Assembly (NCBI RefSeq): GCF_019311235.1
Contig: NZ_JAHWDF010000002.1
Coordinates: 62,001 to 126,000, forward strand
DNA from: Mesonia aestuariivivens
Lineage (GTDB): Bacteria; Bacteroidota; Bacteroidia; Flavobacteriales; Flavobacteriaceae
Reading direction: 5' to 3'
DNA: 64,000 nt
Shown: positions 28,399 through 38,370 of the stretch, one piece after another
How the letters are laid out: each line of letters opens with the position of its first letter
How positions within the stretch are numbered: the stretch's first letter is position 1
Made by a program: the position numbers and the translations under genes
The notes under the pieces: model-generated
The model's input: only the letters and a program-made list of their open reading frames with translations
What the model was told of the DNA's origin: nothing
Database searches by the model: none

Positions 28399-28731
28399 TT
28401 AGCGCTTTACGTAGATATACCCAGTATTCCCTGATTCAAAAGTAACTTTAATTCTTTTATAATCATCCACTTCATAATCATCGGCATGTTGCAATTCAGT
28501 TGGTGTAATCTTAAATAAAGTTCCTTCAATTTTGTCGGTTTCATTACCTGAATATTGAATAATTGGATGAAATTTTTCTTCACTCTTCCTCAAAACTTCT
28601 GGGTCAGTTATTTCTACCATTTTTAGTTGATAGCATTTGAGAACATCTTTTTTACCTTCTAAAATTCTTGAAAAAGTTTCAAGTTGCACTTTTTCCTTTT
28701 GAAGTGTTCCGTATGAAAATAAATGAGGCAT
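28399..28731 (-). CDS. Gamma-glutamylcyclotransferase-like protein
   Basis: A 110-residue protein of the GGCT/AIG2 fold: N-terminal FSYGTLQ substrate-binding loop, then EGTLFKITPTELQHADDYE, where the acidic residue before the last strand is expected to be catalytic. Length fits the short bacterial family. These enzymes act on gamma-glutamyl amines or similar; the exact substrate is unknown. Single gene. Confidence 0.85.
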   Translation of the reverse strand: MPHLFSYGTLQKEKVQLETFSRILEGKKDVLKCYQLKMVEITDPEVLRKSEEKFHPIIQYSGNETDKIEGTLFKITPTELQHADDYEVDDYKRIKVTFESGNTGYIYVKR

Positions 28732-28793
28732 AATCTTATGTTATTTTAATGAATTGTAATTGTGGAGATTTTGTATAGTTAAAAATATAAATT

Positions 28794-29462
28794 TTAGTAG
28801 GGTATTTTAACTCCCATTTTATAAGTACCAGATTCAATTAATTTTCCATCTCTATTCCATAATTTATATTTCCCATTATAAGTAGATTCTATATTTTTCA
28901 CTAAAAGATTCCCAACTTCTGTATAGAAAATTTCATAACTTTCTTTAATTAATTTGCAATCTTCATCGTAAAAGTTTTCAATTTTAGTGAGACATCCCTT
29001 TGAATAATATTCTTTACTAAATGGTTTTTTGTAAATACCGTTAATTTTTTCTTCTTTAGTTGTTTTGGGATCCTTATAATATTTAGTGATGATTTTTTTG
29101 ACTCTAAATTGAGAAGTATCGGAGAATTTCTGATTTTCTTTAAATGCTGTTTTTCTATTTTTAGTATCTAATTTTTTGTAATTTTCATTTTCAAGAATAC
29201 CGATAAGTTCATCATTTTTATTATAAGCTTCACTATAAAACTCAATACCATCTTTGACTTTAGACTTATAAATGATTTTAGCATCTGGGAAATGGGTGAT
29301 GGTAATTCCGTTAAAAGTTTTCCAATTATTTTTATAGAAAAAAGTATATCTAGTCTTTACTAAATTGTAAGGACTCTCAGATTGAGCAAAAAAGACGGTA
29401 TTCATCATTATAAACACAATTAATAGTATCTTTTTTGACTGAGATTCAAATTTCACAAGCAT
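28794..29462 (-). CDS. Secreted MORN/YwqK-like protein
   Basis: A 222-residue protein with a hydrophobic leader (about 10-26, FFAQ). The C-terminal part contains YwqK/MORN-type strand repeats (NGKYKLWNRDGKLIESGTYK). Such repeats are common in Flavobacteriaceae secreted proteins and their role is unclear; the old label 'antitoxin' has little support. A candidate -7 element (CAAAAATA on the + strand) lies at 29481-29488. Confidence 0.7.
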   Translation of the reverse strand: MLVKFESQSKKILLIVFIMMNTVFFAQSESPYNLVKTRYTFFYKNNWKTFNGITITHFPDAKIIYKSKVKDGIEFYSEAYNKNDELIGILENENYKKLDTKNRKTAFKENQKFSDTSQFRVKKIITKYYKDPKTTKEEKINGIYKKPFSKEYYSKGCLTKIENFYDEDCKLIKESYEIFYTEVGNLLVKNIESTYNGKYKLWNRDGKLIESGTYKMGVKIPY

Positions 29463-29480
29463 ATAATTTAATTAATACTA

Positions 29481-29488
29481 CAAAAATA
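29481..29488 (-). promoter_or_regulatory. Candidate -7 promoter element
   Basis: Read on the - strand this is TATTTTTG, matching TANNTTTG, 19 bases upstream of the start at 29462. No clear -33 element. Confidence 0.35.
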
Positions 29489-29707
29489 TAAAAACATATG
29501 GAAGCATGAATTTGATTAAATATTTTAAGTTTCTAAATAGCTTATTTTAAATAATAATCTTATAAATTGATGATGTAAACTCAGAATTCTGTTTTAAACC
29601 ACAACTACTATAAATAATTTTGAATAGATGGTAAATTAAACGATTGGATTTTTATTCTTGAAAGATTTTGCATCAGAACTCAAAGGTTTCTAAAATAAAA
29701 AAAGTAT

Positions 29708-30844
29708 CTATTCTGGTAATTCTGGAGCATGAATACGAGTATTCTTAGAAGATAATGTTTTTAAGAAAGCTTCTAAAGCATTGATTTCATCTTTAGTAAG
29801 CTCTAATTTATGTAATAGTGGTGAAACCTCAGGAATTAAAGAGTCTCGTGGTGTTCCCAAATAGCGCTTTTGAATAACTTGTGGATTACCTAAATTGTAA
29901 AATTCAATGACATCTCGTAAAGACGGAAAGTGACCGTTGTGCATCCAAGGACCTGTGCGAGCCACCTCACGTAGAGTAGGGGTTCTAAACTTGCCTATAT
30001 CTGCTGTATCTCCAGTAACATGGAACCGACCAAAATCTTCGTTTTTGGTACCAAATAAAACCTGCCCGTCATTATGATACTGATTATCACTAAAATATCC
30101 AGTATTGTGGCAATTGATACAGCGTGCTTTAGTTCTGAACAAATGCAAACCTAAAACTTCTTCATCACTATAAACATTAGGGCGCTGATCAATAAACCGA
30201 TCAAATTTACTGGTTCGGCTTATTATTGTACGTTCATAAGTAGCTATGGCTTTTTGAATTCGTTCTAATGAAACTTCATCACTATTAAAAGCAGCTACGA
30301 ATAAAGGTTTGTAACCTTCAATTTCTTTGATTTTATGGACAGCAAGATTGAGCTTTTCATTCATTTCTAACTCATCGGCTATAGGAAAACGAGCTTGATC
30401 TTCTAAGCTATTCGCGCGGCCATCCCAAAATAATTCGTGGGCAAAGGCAACGTTCATGATGGTCATGGCATTCCGTTTTCCGTTTTGACGGTTGTGACCA
30501 AAAGAACGAGTTAAGTTATCTGTCCATGCCAATTCAGAATTGTGACAAGATGCACATGCTATTTGACCGCTGACAGAAAGTCTGGGATCAAAAAACAGTT
30601 TTTTTCCCAGATTTACTTTCTCTTTAGAATACGGATTATTATTAGGGAATTTCACTTTAGGCAAATGCCCTATGTCCTTAAAATTATTAATACTACTATC
30701 TAAATTAGGCGCTGGCCAATTTTCAGAATTACCTGAAGCATAAACCTCTCGTAAGAAGGTTATTGACTGATAATTTTCTTGCTTATCTGATTTGCAAGAG
30801 AAAAGTAAGGTAGTAATAATAATTAATAAGATTTTTTTGTACAT
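29708..30844 (-). CDS. Di-haem cytochrome c peroxidase (CCP/MauG family) lipoprotein
   Basis: A 378-residue lipoprotein (leader ending FSC, Cys17) with two c-type haem sites, CASCH (97-101) and CINCH (242-246), the ELAW segment with the bridging Trp after the first haem, and a late FRTPTLREVARTGPWMHNG block whose Met (about 301) is the usual axial ligand. Classical members reduce hydrogen peroxide in the periplasm; MauG/MbnH members oxidise protein side chains. It is the last gene of the SusC-SusD-lipoprotein operon, 10 bases after the lipoprotein gene, which is unusual for a detoxifying peroxidase. Confidence 0.9.
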   Translation of the reverse strand: MYKKILLIIITTLLFSCKSDKQENYQSITFLREVYASGNSENWPAPNLDSSINNFKDIGHLPKVKFPNNNPYSKEKVNLGKKLFFDPRLSVSGQIACASCHNSELAWTDNLTRSFGHNRQNGKRNAMTIMNVAFAHELFWDGRANSLEDQARFPIADELEMNEKLNLAVHKIKEIEGYKPLFVAAFNSDEVSLERIQKAIATYERTIISRTSKFDRFIDQRPNVYSDEEVLGLHLFRTKARCINCHNTGYFSDNQYHNDGQVLFGTKNEDFGRFHVTGDTADIGKFRTPTLREVARTGPWMHNGHFPSLRDVIEFYNLGNPQVIQKRYLGTPRDSLIPEVSPLLHKLELTKDEINALEAFLKTLSSKNTRIHAPELPE

Positions 30845-30854
30845 GGATTATAGT

Positions 30855-32297
30855 TTAGAGCAAAATTTCTTCTATACATTGATTACCAGGTATAATTTCG
30901 GGATCTTCATAGCCCCTTTCGCTGTAAATGTAATATTCTGATGTTACAGTACCCTCATACAATTCTTCATTAGTTACTTTTAAGCTTAATTTAATTTCCC
31001 AAAGTGTTTCTTCAATTTGTCTATAAGTTCCTGTACCAGAAATAGCAAATTCATACCTTTTATCATCTTTATTAGATATGGTTAAGAATTGAGGGATAAC
31101 AGATACGATACCATTTGTCAAGCTGGTTCCATCTTCCGGATAAAATTCAATAGCTGTTTTAATATTTAACCCAGGAGAATCTGCTTCTTCTGAAGATTCA
31201 TAATCAAACCAACGTTTTAGATTAAAAGGATTTGTTGTTTTACCTGCAATAGGTGATACAAAACCAATTTTATAAGCGTTGTAATAGTTATTATCATAAT
31301 CGTTTAGTACCGCATTTTCATCATTAGCGTCTACTGCAACCGGGACGCCAAATGCTGTCCAAGATCTCCAAGAGCATTCCCCGTTATTATTGTGATCGAG
31401 CCAATTTTCTCCTCTTACCAAATAATACTGATTACTGAGGTCGTAAAAGTGAGAAGCAGGGTTTGTATTTGTATTTCGATCTATATGAATAGGTTTATCA
31501 ATTATAATATTTGATTTTCCTGAAATGGTATAATTATCATTTTCTTTTAATGAAATTGTAGATTGAGAAGCTACATCATCATTTAAAATTTCTTTCAAAA
31601 TAATTTCATAATTTATAGAATCATCATTTATTTCAGAACGCTGTAACACATATTCAAAACCATTTAGAAAACGAAATATTTCACTATCGTTTATTTCTTC
31701 TTCTAGATAACCATAAGGAAATTCAACTTTAAAATTTTTGGCTTCATCCATGGTTCCTTTGAGTTCTATTCTATTAATATCAAATTGATAGGTAGTAATT
31801 AATTCACCTAGGTTAATTTCAAATTGATTTCCACCCGTTTGATTATTAAGGGAGCCTATCTGAATAGATGGATCTGAAACACTGGTTATGCTAAATTTAA
31901 GTTTTTGACTCTCATTCCATCGTCCGAGAAACTTTACTTGAATAGTATCAGTAGGCTGCTCTGCTGTGAATTGTAAATTTTCAGTGGAAATTTGATATGC
32001 AGATGCAGGTAAATCTGTTTGTAAACTGTAGGTTGCGGTTACTGGTTTATCAATAGATCTTGAACTTAAGATTACTGGTATTTTTAACGGTTTTAAAGAT
32101 GTATTTTCGTATCGATCTAGTGGTTTTTTATTTGCTATATTAGCAGGATATTCTAAAGGAATATCATTGTTATCTACAATAAAATTAAACCTTAAAGATG
32201 GAGTTAGGTCTTGATTTTCTTGATTACTCAAATCATCATCAGAACATCCTAAGATAGCGATTATGCTTAGTAAGAATAAAAATTTAATAACCTTCAT
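30855..32297 (-). CDS. Hypothetical surface lipoprotein in SusCD operon
   Basis: A 480-residue lipoprotein (ILGCSDDD, Cys18; the acidic run after the Cys fits the Bacteroidota surface export signal). The N-terminal third looks like an Ig-like or Calx-beta-type domain; the rest is beta-rich and includes a Trp-rich stretch GECSWRSWTAFG. Its start overlaps the SusD 3' end by 14 bases. In Sus-type operons such proteins bind the substrate at the cell surface. With a MauG-type enzyme next to it, it could also be that enzyme's protein substrate. Family not recognised. Confidence 0.7.
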   Translation of the reverse strand: MKVIKFLFLLSIIAILGCSDDDLSNQENQDLTPSLRFNFIVDNNDIPLEYPANIANKKPLDRYENTSLKPLKIPVILSSRSIDKPVTATYSLQTDLPASAYQISTENLQFTAEQPTDTIQVKFLGRWNESQKLKFSITSVSDPSIQIGSLNNQTGGNQFEINLGELITTYQFDINRIELKGTMDEAKNFKVEFPYGYLEEEINDSEIFRFLNGFEYVLQRSEINDDSINYEIILKEILNDDVASQSTISLKENDNYTISGKSNIIIDKPIHIDRNTNTNPASHFYDLSNQYYLVRGENWLDHNNNGECSWRSWTAFGVPVAVDANDENAVLNDYDNNYYNAYKIGFVSPIAGKTTNPFNLKRWFDYESSEEADSPGLNIKTAIEFYPEDGTSLTNGIVSVIPQFLTISNKDDKRYEFAISGTGTYRQIEETLWEIKLSLKVTNEELYEGTVTSEYYIYSERGYEDPEIIPGNQCIEEILL

Positions 32298-33735
32298 TTT
32301 GAATTAGATTTGTATTAATATTAATGGTTTCTTGTGGAATAGGAAGTACGAAAAACGGAGATGGATAATTTAAATTACAAGAGGTAGAAATACATCCATC
32401 GTTTCGTGTTACATTTTTGCCTAAACGTTTTATATCAAAAAATAGTTTATTCTCAAAAGCTAGTTCTCTTCTGTATTCTAAAAAGATTTCTTCTTTTAAA
32501 TTATTATTGTTTGTCAAAGAAGTTAAACCTGCACGTTCGCGAATAGCGTTTAAATAATTTAATGCCGTAGAATTCTCATTTAATTGTGCTGCTGCTTCTG
32601 CTGCTATTAAATACATTTCACTTAATCTAAATACAGGATTACCGGGATTACCTTGAAATTTATGGGTAAAATAATAAGGTTTATTAACGGTTTCATTATT
32701 TTCTAAAGTAGGCAATTGCTGTTCTAGAAATAAATCACCTCTAATATCATTTTCAGTATACAGGTTTAATAAATCTTGAGAAGCTGCATAATTTGCATAT
32801 TTCGTATTTGAAGTATAACCATAGATTGCAGATTTACTACCACTTAAATTTCCATCTGAATCTACAGAAACTGAAAATTCTAATAAAATTTCGGGTATAG
32901 GTTGTAAAGGCTGTTTCCAAGAGGAGATATATTCTTGTTTAGAAGTAAGTACTACTCCTGAATTTTCTATTACAGATTTAGCATTTTCTAGGGCACTTGG
33001 ATAATCCTCTTGAGCTAATTGAACTCTTGCTAATAAAGCTTTTACACTTACTTCTCTAAAATACGAATATTCCGGTCCTTCGAGAATCGGTGTGTCAGAA
33101 AATAAATCTAATGATTTTTGTAAGTCGTTAACAATAGCGACATAACTTTCTGCTAAACTTAAACGTGGAGCATATTTTAATTCTTCTTGTAAGGTTTCAG
33201 TTTTATAGACAATACCTAGTTTTTCTGCTTCAGAAAAATTAGTGTTTTGTGCATAAACTTGTAAAAGTAAAAAATGCGTATAAGCGCGTACACTTAATGC
33301 TTCTGCATAGATTTGATCTTGTTCTACAATAGTAAAAAAAGGTGTATTTTCTACATTTTCTATCAGAAGGTTTGCTGCTGTAATTATCCGATAGGCATTC
33401 TTATAAAAAATTTCTAAATTGCTTTCTCTTGCTTTATCATTAAAATTGTAGATTTCTTGAATTTTGGAAACAACTTCTACTTGAGCACTGGGTAAATTAG
33501 GGGTGAACTTAATATTTCCACCATTTAAATCACCATAAACTGCATAATTTTCAAATCTTGTATTTTCTTCTACTAATGAATACATACCCACTACGGCTTC
33601 TAACATTCCTTTTCTTGTAGAAAGTTGTTCTTTAATCGAAATTTGACTTCCAGGTTCTTGTTCTAAAAAATCACTACAACTCCATTGAAATAGAATGAGC
33701 AATAATAAACTTGCAGTATATAATTTTTTTTTCAT
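32284..33735 (-). CDS. SusD/RagB-family substrate-binding lipoprotein
   Basis: A 483-residue lipoprotein (QWSCSDFLEQEPGS, Cys20), with the SusD N-terminal signature, TPR-like helices (VRAYTHFLLLQVYAQ) and the C-terminal block RLSEMYLIAAEAAAQLNE. SusD sits as a lid on the SusC barrel and captures the substrate. It lies 11 bases after the SusC gene. The substrate cannot be read from sequence: no glycoside hydrolase, lyase or sulfatase is nearby. Confidence 0.92.
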   Translation of the reverse strand: MKKKLYTASLLLLILFQWSCSDFLEQEPGSQISIKEQLSTRKGMLEAVVGMYSLVEENTRFENYAVYGDLNGGNIKFTPNLPSAQVEVVSKIQEIYNFNDKARESNLEIFYKNAYRIITAANLLIENVENTPFFTIVEQDQIYAEALSVRAYTHFLLLQVYAQNTNFSEAEKLGIVYKTETLQEELKYAPRLSLAESYVAIVNDLQKSLDLFSDTPILEGPEYSYFREVSVKALLARVQLAQEDYPSALENAKSVIENSGVVLTSKQEYISSWKQPLQPIPEILLEFSVSVDSDGNLSGSKSAIYGYTSNTKYANYAASQDLLNLYTENDIRGDLFLEQQLPTLENNETVNKPYYFTHKFQGNPGNPVFRLSEMYLIAAEAAAQLNENSTALNYLNAIRERAGLTSLTNNNNLKEEIFLEYRRELAFENKLFFDIKRLGKNVTRNDGCISTSCNLNYPSPFFVLPIPQETININTNLIQNEGY

Positions 33736-33746
33736 TGGGTTATTTT

Positions 33747-36700
33747 TTAAAAAGTAGTTGTTAATCCTAAAGAAAACGTACGAGCTTGTGGGTAATTGTA
33801 TTTAAATTCACGTACACCATTGCGATTTTTAGGAGATTTATCTTTATACCAATAAGCTACGTTAGAAACGTTTGCAAATATAGATAGTTTTTCTAAAGGT
33901 AATTTTAGCCGATCAATAGGTAATTGATATGAAAGGTTAATGTTGTTAATTTTAATAAAAGTAGCATCATATAAATACTTACTTAAATTAGGGACTATAG
34001 GGTTATTGTTGGTAACTACGGGCTGTAAAGCTTCTGTGTCTCCAGTACCTCGCCAATAATCATAAGCATTTACCGAAAGATTACGATTTTGAGTAAAGTT
34101 ATATTGTGAAATTAATTGATAATCGGCAAGGTAATCTCCTCCAATTTGATAAGAACCAGTTACTCTTAAGCTGAAATTTTTTATTGAAATTGTATTGCTA
34201 AACCCACCATAAGCATTAGGTTGTTTATTACCAATAGGTTCCCAATCTGCTTGGTTATAGATGTTTTGATAAGTTGACATATCGTAAATTTGTAGATTCT
34301 TAGTTACGAGATCTCTTCCGGTAGCAGGATCTATCCCTAGCCAGTTAATTCCCCAAATCGTAGAAGTACTATAGCCTATTTTTTGAGCTAAAGCTTTTTG
34401 GGCTGTAGAATAGTCACTACCTAAACCTAATAAATCTGTTACTTTATTTTGAAGTGTAGATAAGTTAACTGATGTATACCATTTAAAATTTTCTTTTTTA
34501 ATCCAACTCAATCTTGCGCTAAACTCAAAACCTCTGTTGTACATTTGGGCAGCATTAAGTTGCAATGATGTAAATCCATTCTCAAGAGGGATATCTCTCG
34601 CAGCAATAAGATCACTTAGGTCATCGTAATAATATTCTGCGGTAAGTTGTAAACGATCAAATAAATTAACATCAAGCCCTATATTGTATTTATCGTTTTT
34701 CTCCCAACTTAATTTTGGGTTTGGTGCAGCACTGGGGGTAGCTTCATTTAATCCATTGTATCCAGAATTTTGTCTTCGGTTATACAAACCTAAAGAACGG
34801 TAAGAACCTATTTTAGAATTACCTGTACGACCATAGCTGGTTCTTATTCTTAGAAAATCGATCCAATCTTTATTCTTAAAAAACTTTTCTTTTGATAGCA
34901 CCCAACTTAATCCAACCCCACCATTATAAGCCACTTTGCTATCGGTACCAAATACAGAACTTTCATCTCTTCTAAAGTTAGCTAAAAAATAATATTTTTT
35001 TTTAAAATTATAATTTAACTGACTATAGAAAGATACACGAGAATTATTATTAATATCTGCTCTATATACTTGATTGTTAAAGCGATCATCCTTTTCTGTA
35101 TTTGGATCGTCATCTTGTAAAGCATTAGCAATATCATTTAACTGTTCAGGATTTACAAAACCAGTGCCCGAAGCATAATCAAGATCTGTTTTTTGTTCAC
35201 TTAATTCTAAACCACCTAAAAGATTAAATCCATGATTTCCCCATTGTTTTTCATAGAATAATTGAGTTTGCCAGTTCCAACGTGTGCTGTTACGTTTGTT
35301 AATAATACGTCTTCCCCAGCGATTGTAGGTCTCTCCATTGAATACAAAAGTTCCATTACTACGACCACTTTCATTAGAAGCTGAGAAATAACGGTCTTGC
35401 TTTTTATCTTGATAATCTAAACCAAATAAAGAAGACACTTTTAAGTTATCATTAATATGATAATTTACATTAAAACTTCCTAGCAGTCCATAATCGTTTG
35501 ATTCACTTTTGTTTTGTTCTACAACGGCAAGCGGATTAGCTACAGTATTTACGCCTAGAATCGTAAATGAACCATCTTCATTATAAGGTTTAAGTCTGGG
35601 TACAAAAGCATAATTGTAATATATATTGGGTTTGGTGTGTTGCACATAACTTGGAGATAAAGAAAGTTTTAAATCTACTTTTCCTAAATTATAGCCTAGA
35701 TTAATATTAGCATTTACTTGTTGGTTTTCATTACCTAACTGGGGTTCATCAATAGTTAAGTAGGTGAGACTAGTACGATAATTGAAACGTTCTGTAGCCC
35801 CTGAAGCACTAAAATTATATTTAGTATAAACTCCTGTGGTATTTAATAAATCAAACCAATTGGTATTGATATTATTTTCGGGTAAAGGTGTTCCTCCAGT
35901 ATTTTTTAAAAATCTATTTCGCAGTTCAGTATATTGTTGACCGTTTAAATATTTAATTTGGTTGACGGCTTTAGAGAGTCCTAATTGAGTTGAAAAATTA
36001 TATTTGGTTTTGCCGCGTTTACCTTTTTTTGTAGTAATAATAATAACACCATTAGCTCCATCTGCACCATATACACCAACAGCTGCTGCGTCTTTTAAAA
36101 CATTAATACTTTCTATATCTGAAGGTGCAATTTTCGCTAACGGATTATTAAATGTTTCACCGCTAACCCCATTTCCGTCGAAAAAGTTATTATCAATACC
36201 AATTTCTTCAGTCATAATAACGCCGTCGACAATAATTAGTGGTTGCGTAGAGGTACTTAATAAGTTATTATTAATAGAAGAAAGCGAGCCTTGACCACGA
36301 ATATTTATTTTAACAGGACCGCCTACGCCGGTAGTGTTTTCTACTAAGACTCCCGCCATTTGTCCTTCTAACATTTTATCCACACTCTCTGAAGTTTGTT
36401 GCGTTGGGATTTCTTTATCAGTAACTGTTACAATACTTCCTACAACTTCCTCTTTTAATTTTTTAGTTCCGTAAGAAGAAGTAATCACTACTTGATCTAG
36501 TTCGTTTTGAGAATCTGCTAACTGTATATTTAACTTATTACGATCTCCTAACCTTATCAATTTTGTTTGCATTCCTAAATACTTCACTTCTAATTGAACA
36601 TTAGAAACTTTTATAGCATTAATGCGATAGGTGAAATTTCCATCAATATTAGTCATCGTACCCTTTGCTGTATTTGGAATCATAAGTGTAGCACCAGGTA

Positions 36701-37073
36701 AAGGGATCCCATTTTTATTCGTGACTTTACCCGTAATCAATCGACTTTCAAACTGATTAGAATTTTTATTTTTTCTAATTACTTTAATCGTTTTATTTTC
36801 AATATTATATGTGTATAGTAATGATGAAAAAGCAATTTTTAAAATTTCAGTAAGATTAGAAGATTTTAATCTTGCTTTTATCTTAATTTTTGATGCTGAT
36901 TTATCTTGAAATCTAAAATTGAATTCAGTTTGTTGTTCGATAATTTCTGATAATTCTCTTAAGGTTGTTGGAGAATGATCAGTATTTATTTCGATTTGCT
37001 GTGCGCTCAAATTGGTGGTAGCAATTAGTAAAATAATACCAATAGAAAGTAAGCGATAGTTGAGTAGAGACAC
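33747..37073 (-). CDS. SusC/RagA-family TonB-dependent transporter with STN domain
   Basis: A 1108-residue receptor: signal peptide (1-24), an STN (secretin/TonB short N-terminal) domain (about 30-105), CarboxypepD_reg-like domain (about 113-190), the SusC plug signature SVDKMLEGQMAGVLV with IRGQGSLSS and INVLKDAAAVGVYGADGANG, then the barrel ending in F. The STN domain usually contacts a FecR-type anti-sigma factor, but no FecI/FecR pair is adjacent. It is the first gene of a four-gene operon ending in the di-haem peroxidase. Confidence 0.93.
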   Translation of the reverse strand: MSLLNYRLLSIGIILLIATTNLSAQQIEINTDHSPTTLRELSEIIEQQTEFNFRFQDKSASKIKIKARLKSSNLTEILKIAFSSLLYTYNIENKTIKVIRKNKNSNQFESRLITGKVTNKNGIPLPGATLMIPNTAKGTMTNIDGNFTYRINAIKVSNVQLEVKYLGMQTKLIRLGDRNKLNIQLADSQNELDQVVITSSYGTKKLKEEVVGSIVTVTDKEIPTQQTSESVDKMLEGQMAGVLVENTTGVGGPVKINIRGQGSLSSINNNLLSTSTQPLIIVDGVIMTEEIGIDNNFFDGNGVSGETFNNPLAKIAPSDIESINVLKDAAAVGVYGADGANGVIIITTKKGKRGKTKYNFSTQLGLSKAVNQIKYLNGQQYTELRNRFLKNTGGTPLPENNINTNWFDLLNTTGVYTKYNFSASGATERFNYRTSLTYLTIDEPQLGNENQQVNANINLGYNLGKVDLKLSLSPSYVQHTKPNIYYNYAFVPRLKPYNEDGSFTILGVNTVANPLAVVEQNKSESNDYGLLGSFNVNYHINDNLKVSSLFGLDYQDKKQDRYFSASNESGRSNGTFVFNGETYNRWGRRIINKRNSTRWNWQTQLFYEKQWGNHGFNLLGGLELSEQKTDLDYASGTGFVNPEQLNDIANALQDDDPNTEKDDRFNNQVYRADINNNSRVSFYSQLNYNFKKKYYFLANFRRDESSVFGTDSKVAYNGGVGLSWVLSKEKFFKNKDWIDFLRIRTSYGRTGNSKIGSYRSLGLYNRRQNSGYNGLNEATPSAAPNPKLSWEKNDKYNIGLDVNLFDRLQLTAEYYYDDLSDLIAARDIPLENGFTSLQLNAAQMYNRGFEFSARLSWIKKENFKWYTSVNLSTLQNKVTDLLGLGSDYSTAQKALAQKIGYSTSTIWGINWLGIDPATGRDLVTKNLQIYDMSTYQNIYNQADWEPIGNKQPNAYGGFSNTISIKNFSLRVTGSYQIGGDYLADYQLISQYNFTQNRNLSVNAYDYWRGTGDTEALQPVVTNNNPIVPNLSKYLYDATFIKINNINLSYQLPIDRLKLPLEKLSIFANVSNVAYWYKDKSPKNRNGVREFKYNYPQARTFSLGLTTTF

Positions 37074-37583
37074 TTTTATATATTATTTGTTATGAAAAGA
37101 ATTTGTGAATAAATACCGATTATTCTAAAATTTTCTTTTTCTGAATAGGCTTAACATTAACTAGGAAGAAAAATGATGAAATGATTCACCTAGAGTTGAG
37201 TTGTGTTCTTAATATTTAAACACCTCATTTTACGATTTTCAAGTAAATGTTAGTATATAATTATACTGAAGTAGAAAAGAATAAAAAGCTTGAAAATGCC
37301 TTCGTTTTTTTTTATTAATTTGATGAAATCTAACAAATTAATACGAATATCAAGAATGGGGATCATGATTCAATATTTTAAATTTTTTGCAAATATAATT
37401 TTATTATTTAGAACGAAAATAAATAATGATGAATTTTAATAAAAATTAGATAAAATACATTTTAATCTGTTTAAATCTTTAATATATATGTGTTTTTATT
37501 TTAATAATCATAAAAAAAACCAGAGCTTGATAGGGCTCTGGTTGAGGTTTTTTGTAATAAAGCTAATGCTAAGAACTAAAAAA
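37074..37583. other. 510-bp intergenic region upstream of SusC operon
   Basis: AT-rich, between the starts of the - strand SusC gene and the stop of the - strand nitroreductase. It contains the nitroreductase terminator (37511-37542) and one possible - strand -7 element (CAAATATA at 37390-37397, TATATTTG on the - strand) without a clear -33. If that promoter is used, the SusC transcript has a leader of about 310 bases. Nothing else recognised. Confidence 0.5.
37511..37542 (-). terminator. Terminator after the nitroreductase gene
   Basis: Stem ACCAGAGC/GCTCTGGT with an 8-base loop; the - strand continues into a T run. It lies 42 bases after the stop at 37584. Confidence 0.8.
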
Positions 37584-38279
37584 TTATTTCTTTAAATCAC
37601 CAATAGATTTATCCATGGGCTCTTCATTATATTCTGCAGCATCGTCTATGGTCATTTCGCTAATAAAATCTTCTTTAGGTGTACGTACTTTTTTCATATT
37701 TACTAACCAATCGTTTTCATCTTCGCGGTAACCAATAGGTAAAAGTAAAGTACTTTTATAACCACTTCCTTCCAGCTTTAAAAGCTTATCTAATTGTTCT
37801 GGTACAAAACCTTCTACTGGGGTTGCATCTACTTTTTGCTCTGCAGCTGCGGCAATCGCTAAAGCAAAAGCAATATAACTTTGTTTAGAAGCATGCTCAG
37901 CTTGCCAAACTTTTCCTAATGGTTCATATAAGCTTAAGATATTAGCTTTGTAATCATCCATCGTTTCGTGTGGTAAACCACGTTCATCCATCGTATAATT
38001 AAAAACTTCAGAAACGCGTTCGTTGCTATAATGATCCCAAGCAGCAAAAACTAATAAATGAGAACAATCGGTAATCTGACTCTGATTCCAAGAAATTCCT
38101 TTTATTTTCTCTAATAATGCTTTATCTGAAATCACAATAATTTTATAAGGCTGTAAACCAGAAGAAGATGGTGCTAAACGGGCAGCTTCTAATATATAAT
38201 CTAATTTATCTTGTGGCACTTTCTTGCCATTCATTTTCTTAGTAGCGTAACGCCAATGTAAATCTTCTAATAAACTCAT
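37584..38279 (-). CDS. Nitroreductase-family NAD(P)H oxidoreductase
   Basis: A 231-residue flavoprotein of the NfsB/nitroreductase fold: RYATKKMN at the start and LAPSSSGLQPYKIIV (about 35-49) bind FMN; the later block LLLPIGYREDENDWL matches the family C-terminal region. Such enzymes reduce nitro compounds, quinones or enoates with NAD(P)H. It diverges from an HxlR regulator gene 91 bases away, the usual arrangement for an electrophile- or quinone-responsive pair. Confidence 0.9.
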   Translation of the reverse strand: MSLLEDLHWRYATKKMNGKKVPQDKLDYILEAARLAPSSSGLQPYKIIVISDKALLEKIKGISWNQSQITDCSHLLVFAAWDHYSNERVSEVFNYTMDERGLPHETMDDYKANILSLYEPLGKVWQAEHASKQSYIAFALAIAAAAEQKVDATPVEGFVPEQLDKLLKLEGSGYKSTLLLPIGYREDENDWLVNMKKVRTPKEDFISEMTIDDAAEYNEEPMDKSIGDLKK

Positions 38280-38296
38280 AATTCAAAAATTTTTAG

Positions 38297-38304
38297 CAAA
38301 GGTA
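38297..38304 (-). promoter_or_regulatory. -7 promoter element of the nitroreductase gene
   Basis: CAAAGGTA on the + strand is TACCTTTG on the - strand, an exact TANNTTTG, 17 bases upstream of the start at 38279. Confidence 0.5.
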
Positions 38305-38325
38305 AAATCTTATTAGGTAAATAAG

Positions 38326-38333
38326 TAACTTTG
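38326..38333 (+). promoter_or_regulatory. -7 promoter element of the hxlR-type gene
   Basis: TAACTTTG is an exact TANNTTTG, 37 bases before the ATG. The surrounding repeated words GTAACTTTGTGAC and GTAATAGTGAC (38325-38353) could be the regulator's binding sites for both divergent promoters. Confidence 0.45.
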
Positions 38334-38370
38334 TGACAAAAAGTAATAGTGACATTTAGGTAACCAGATT

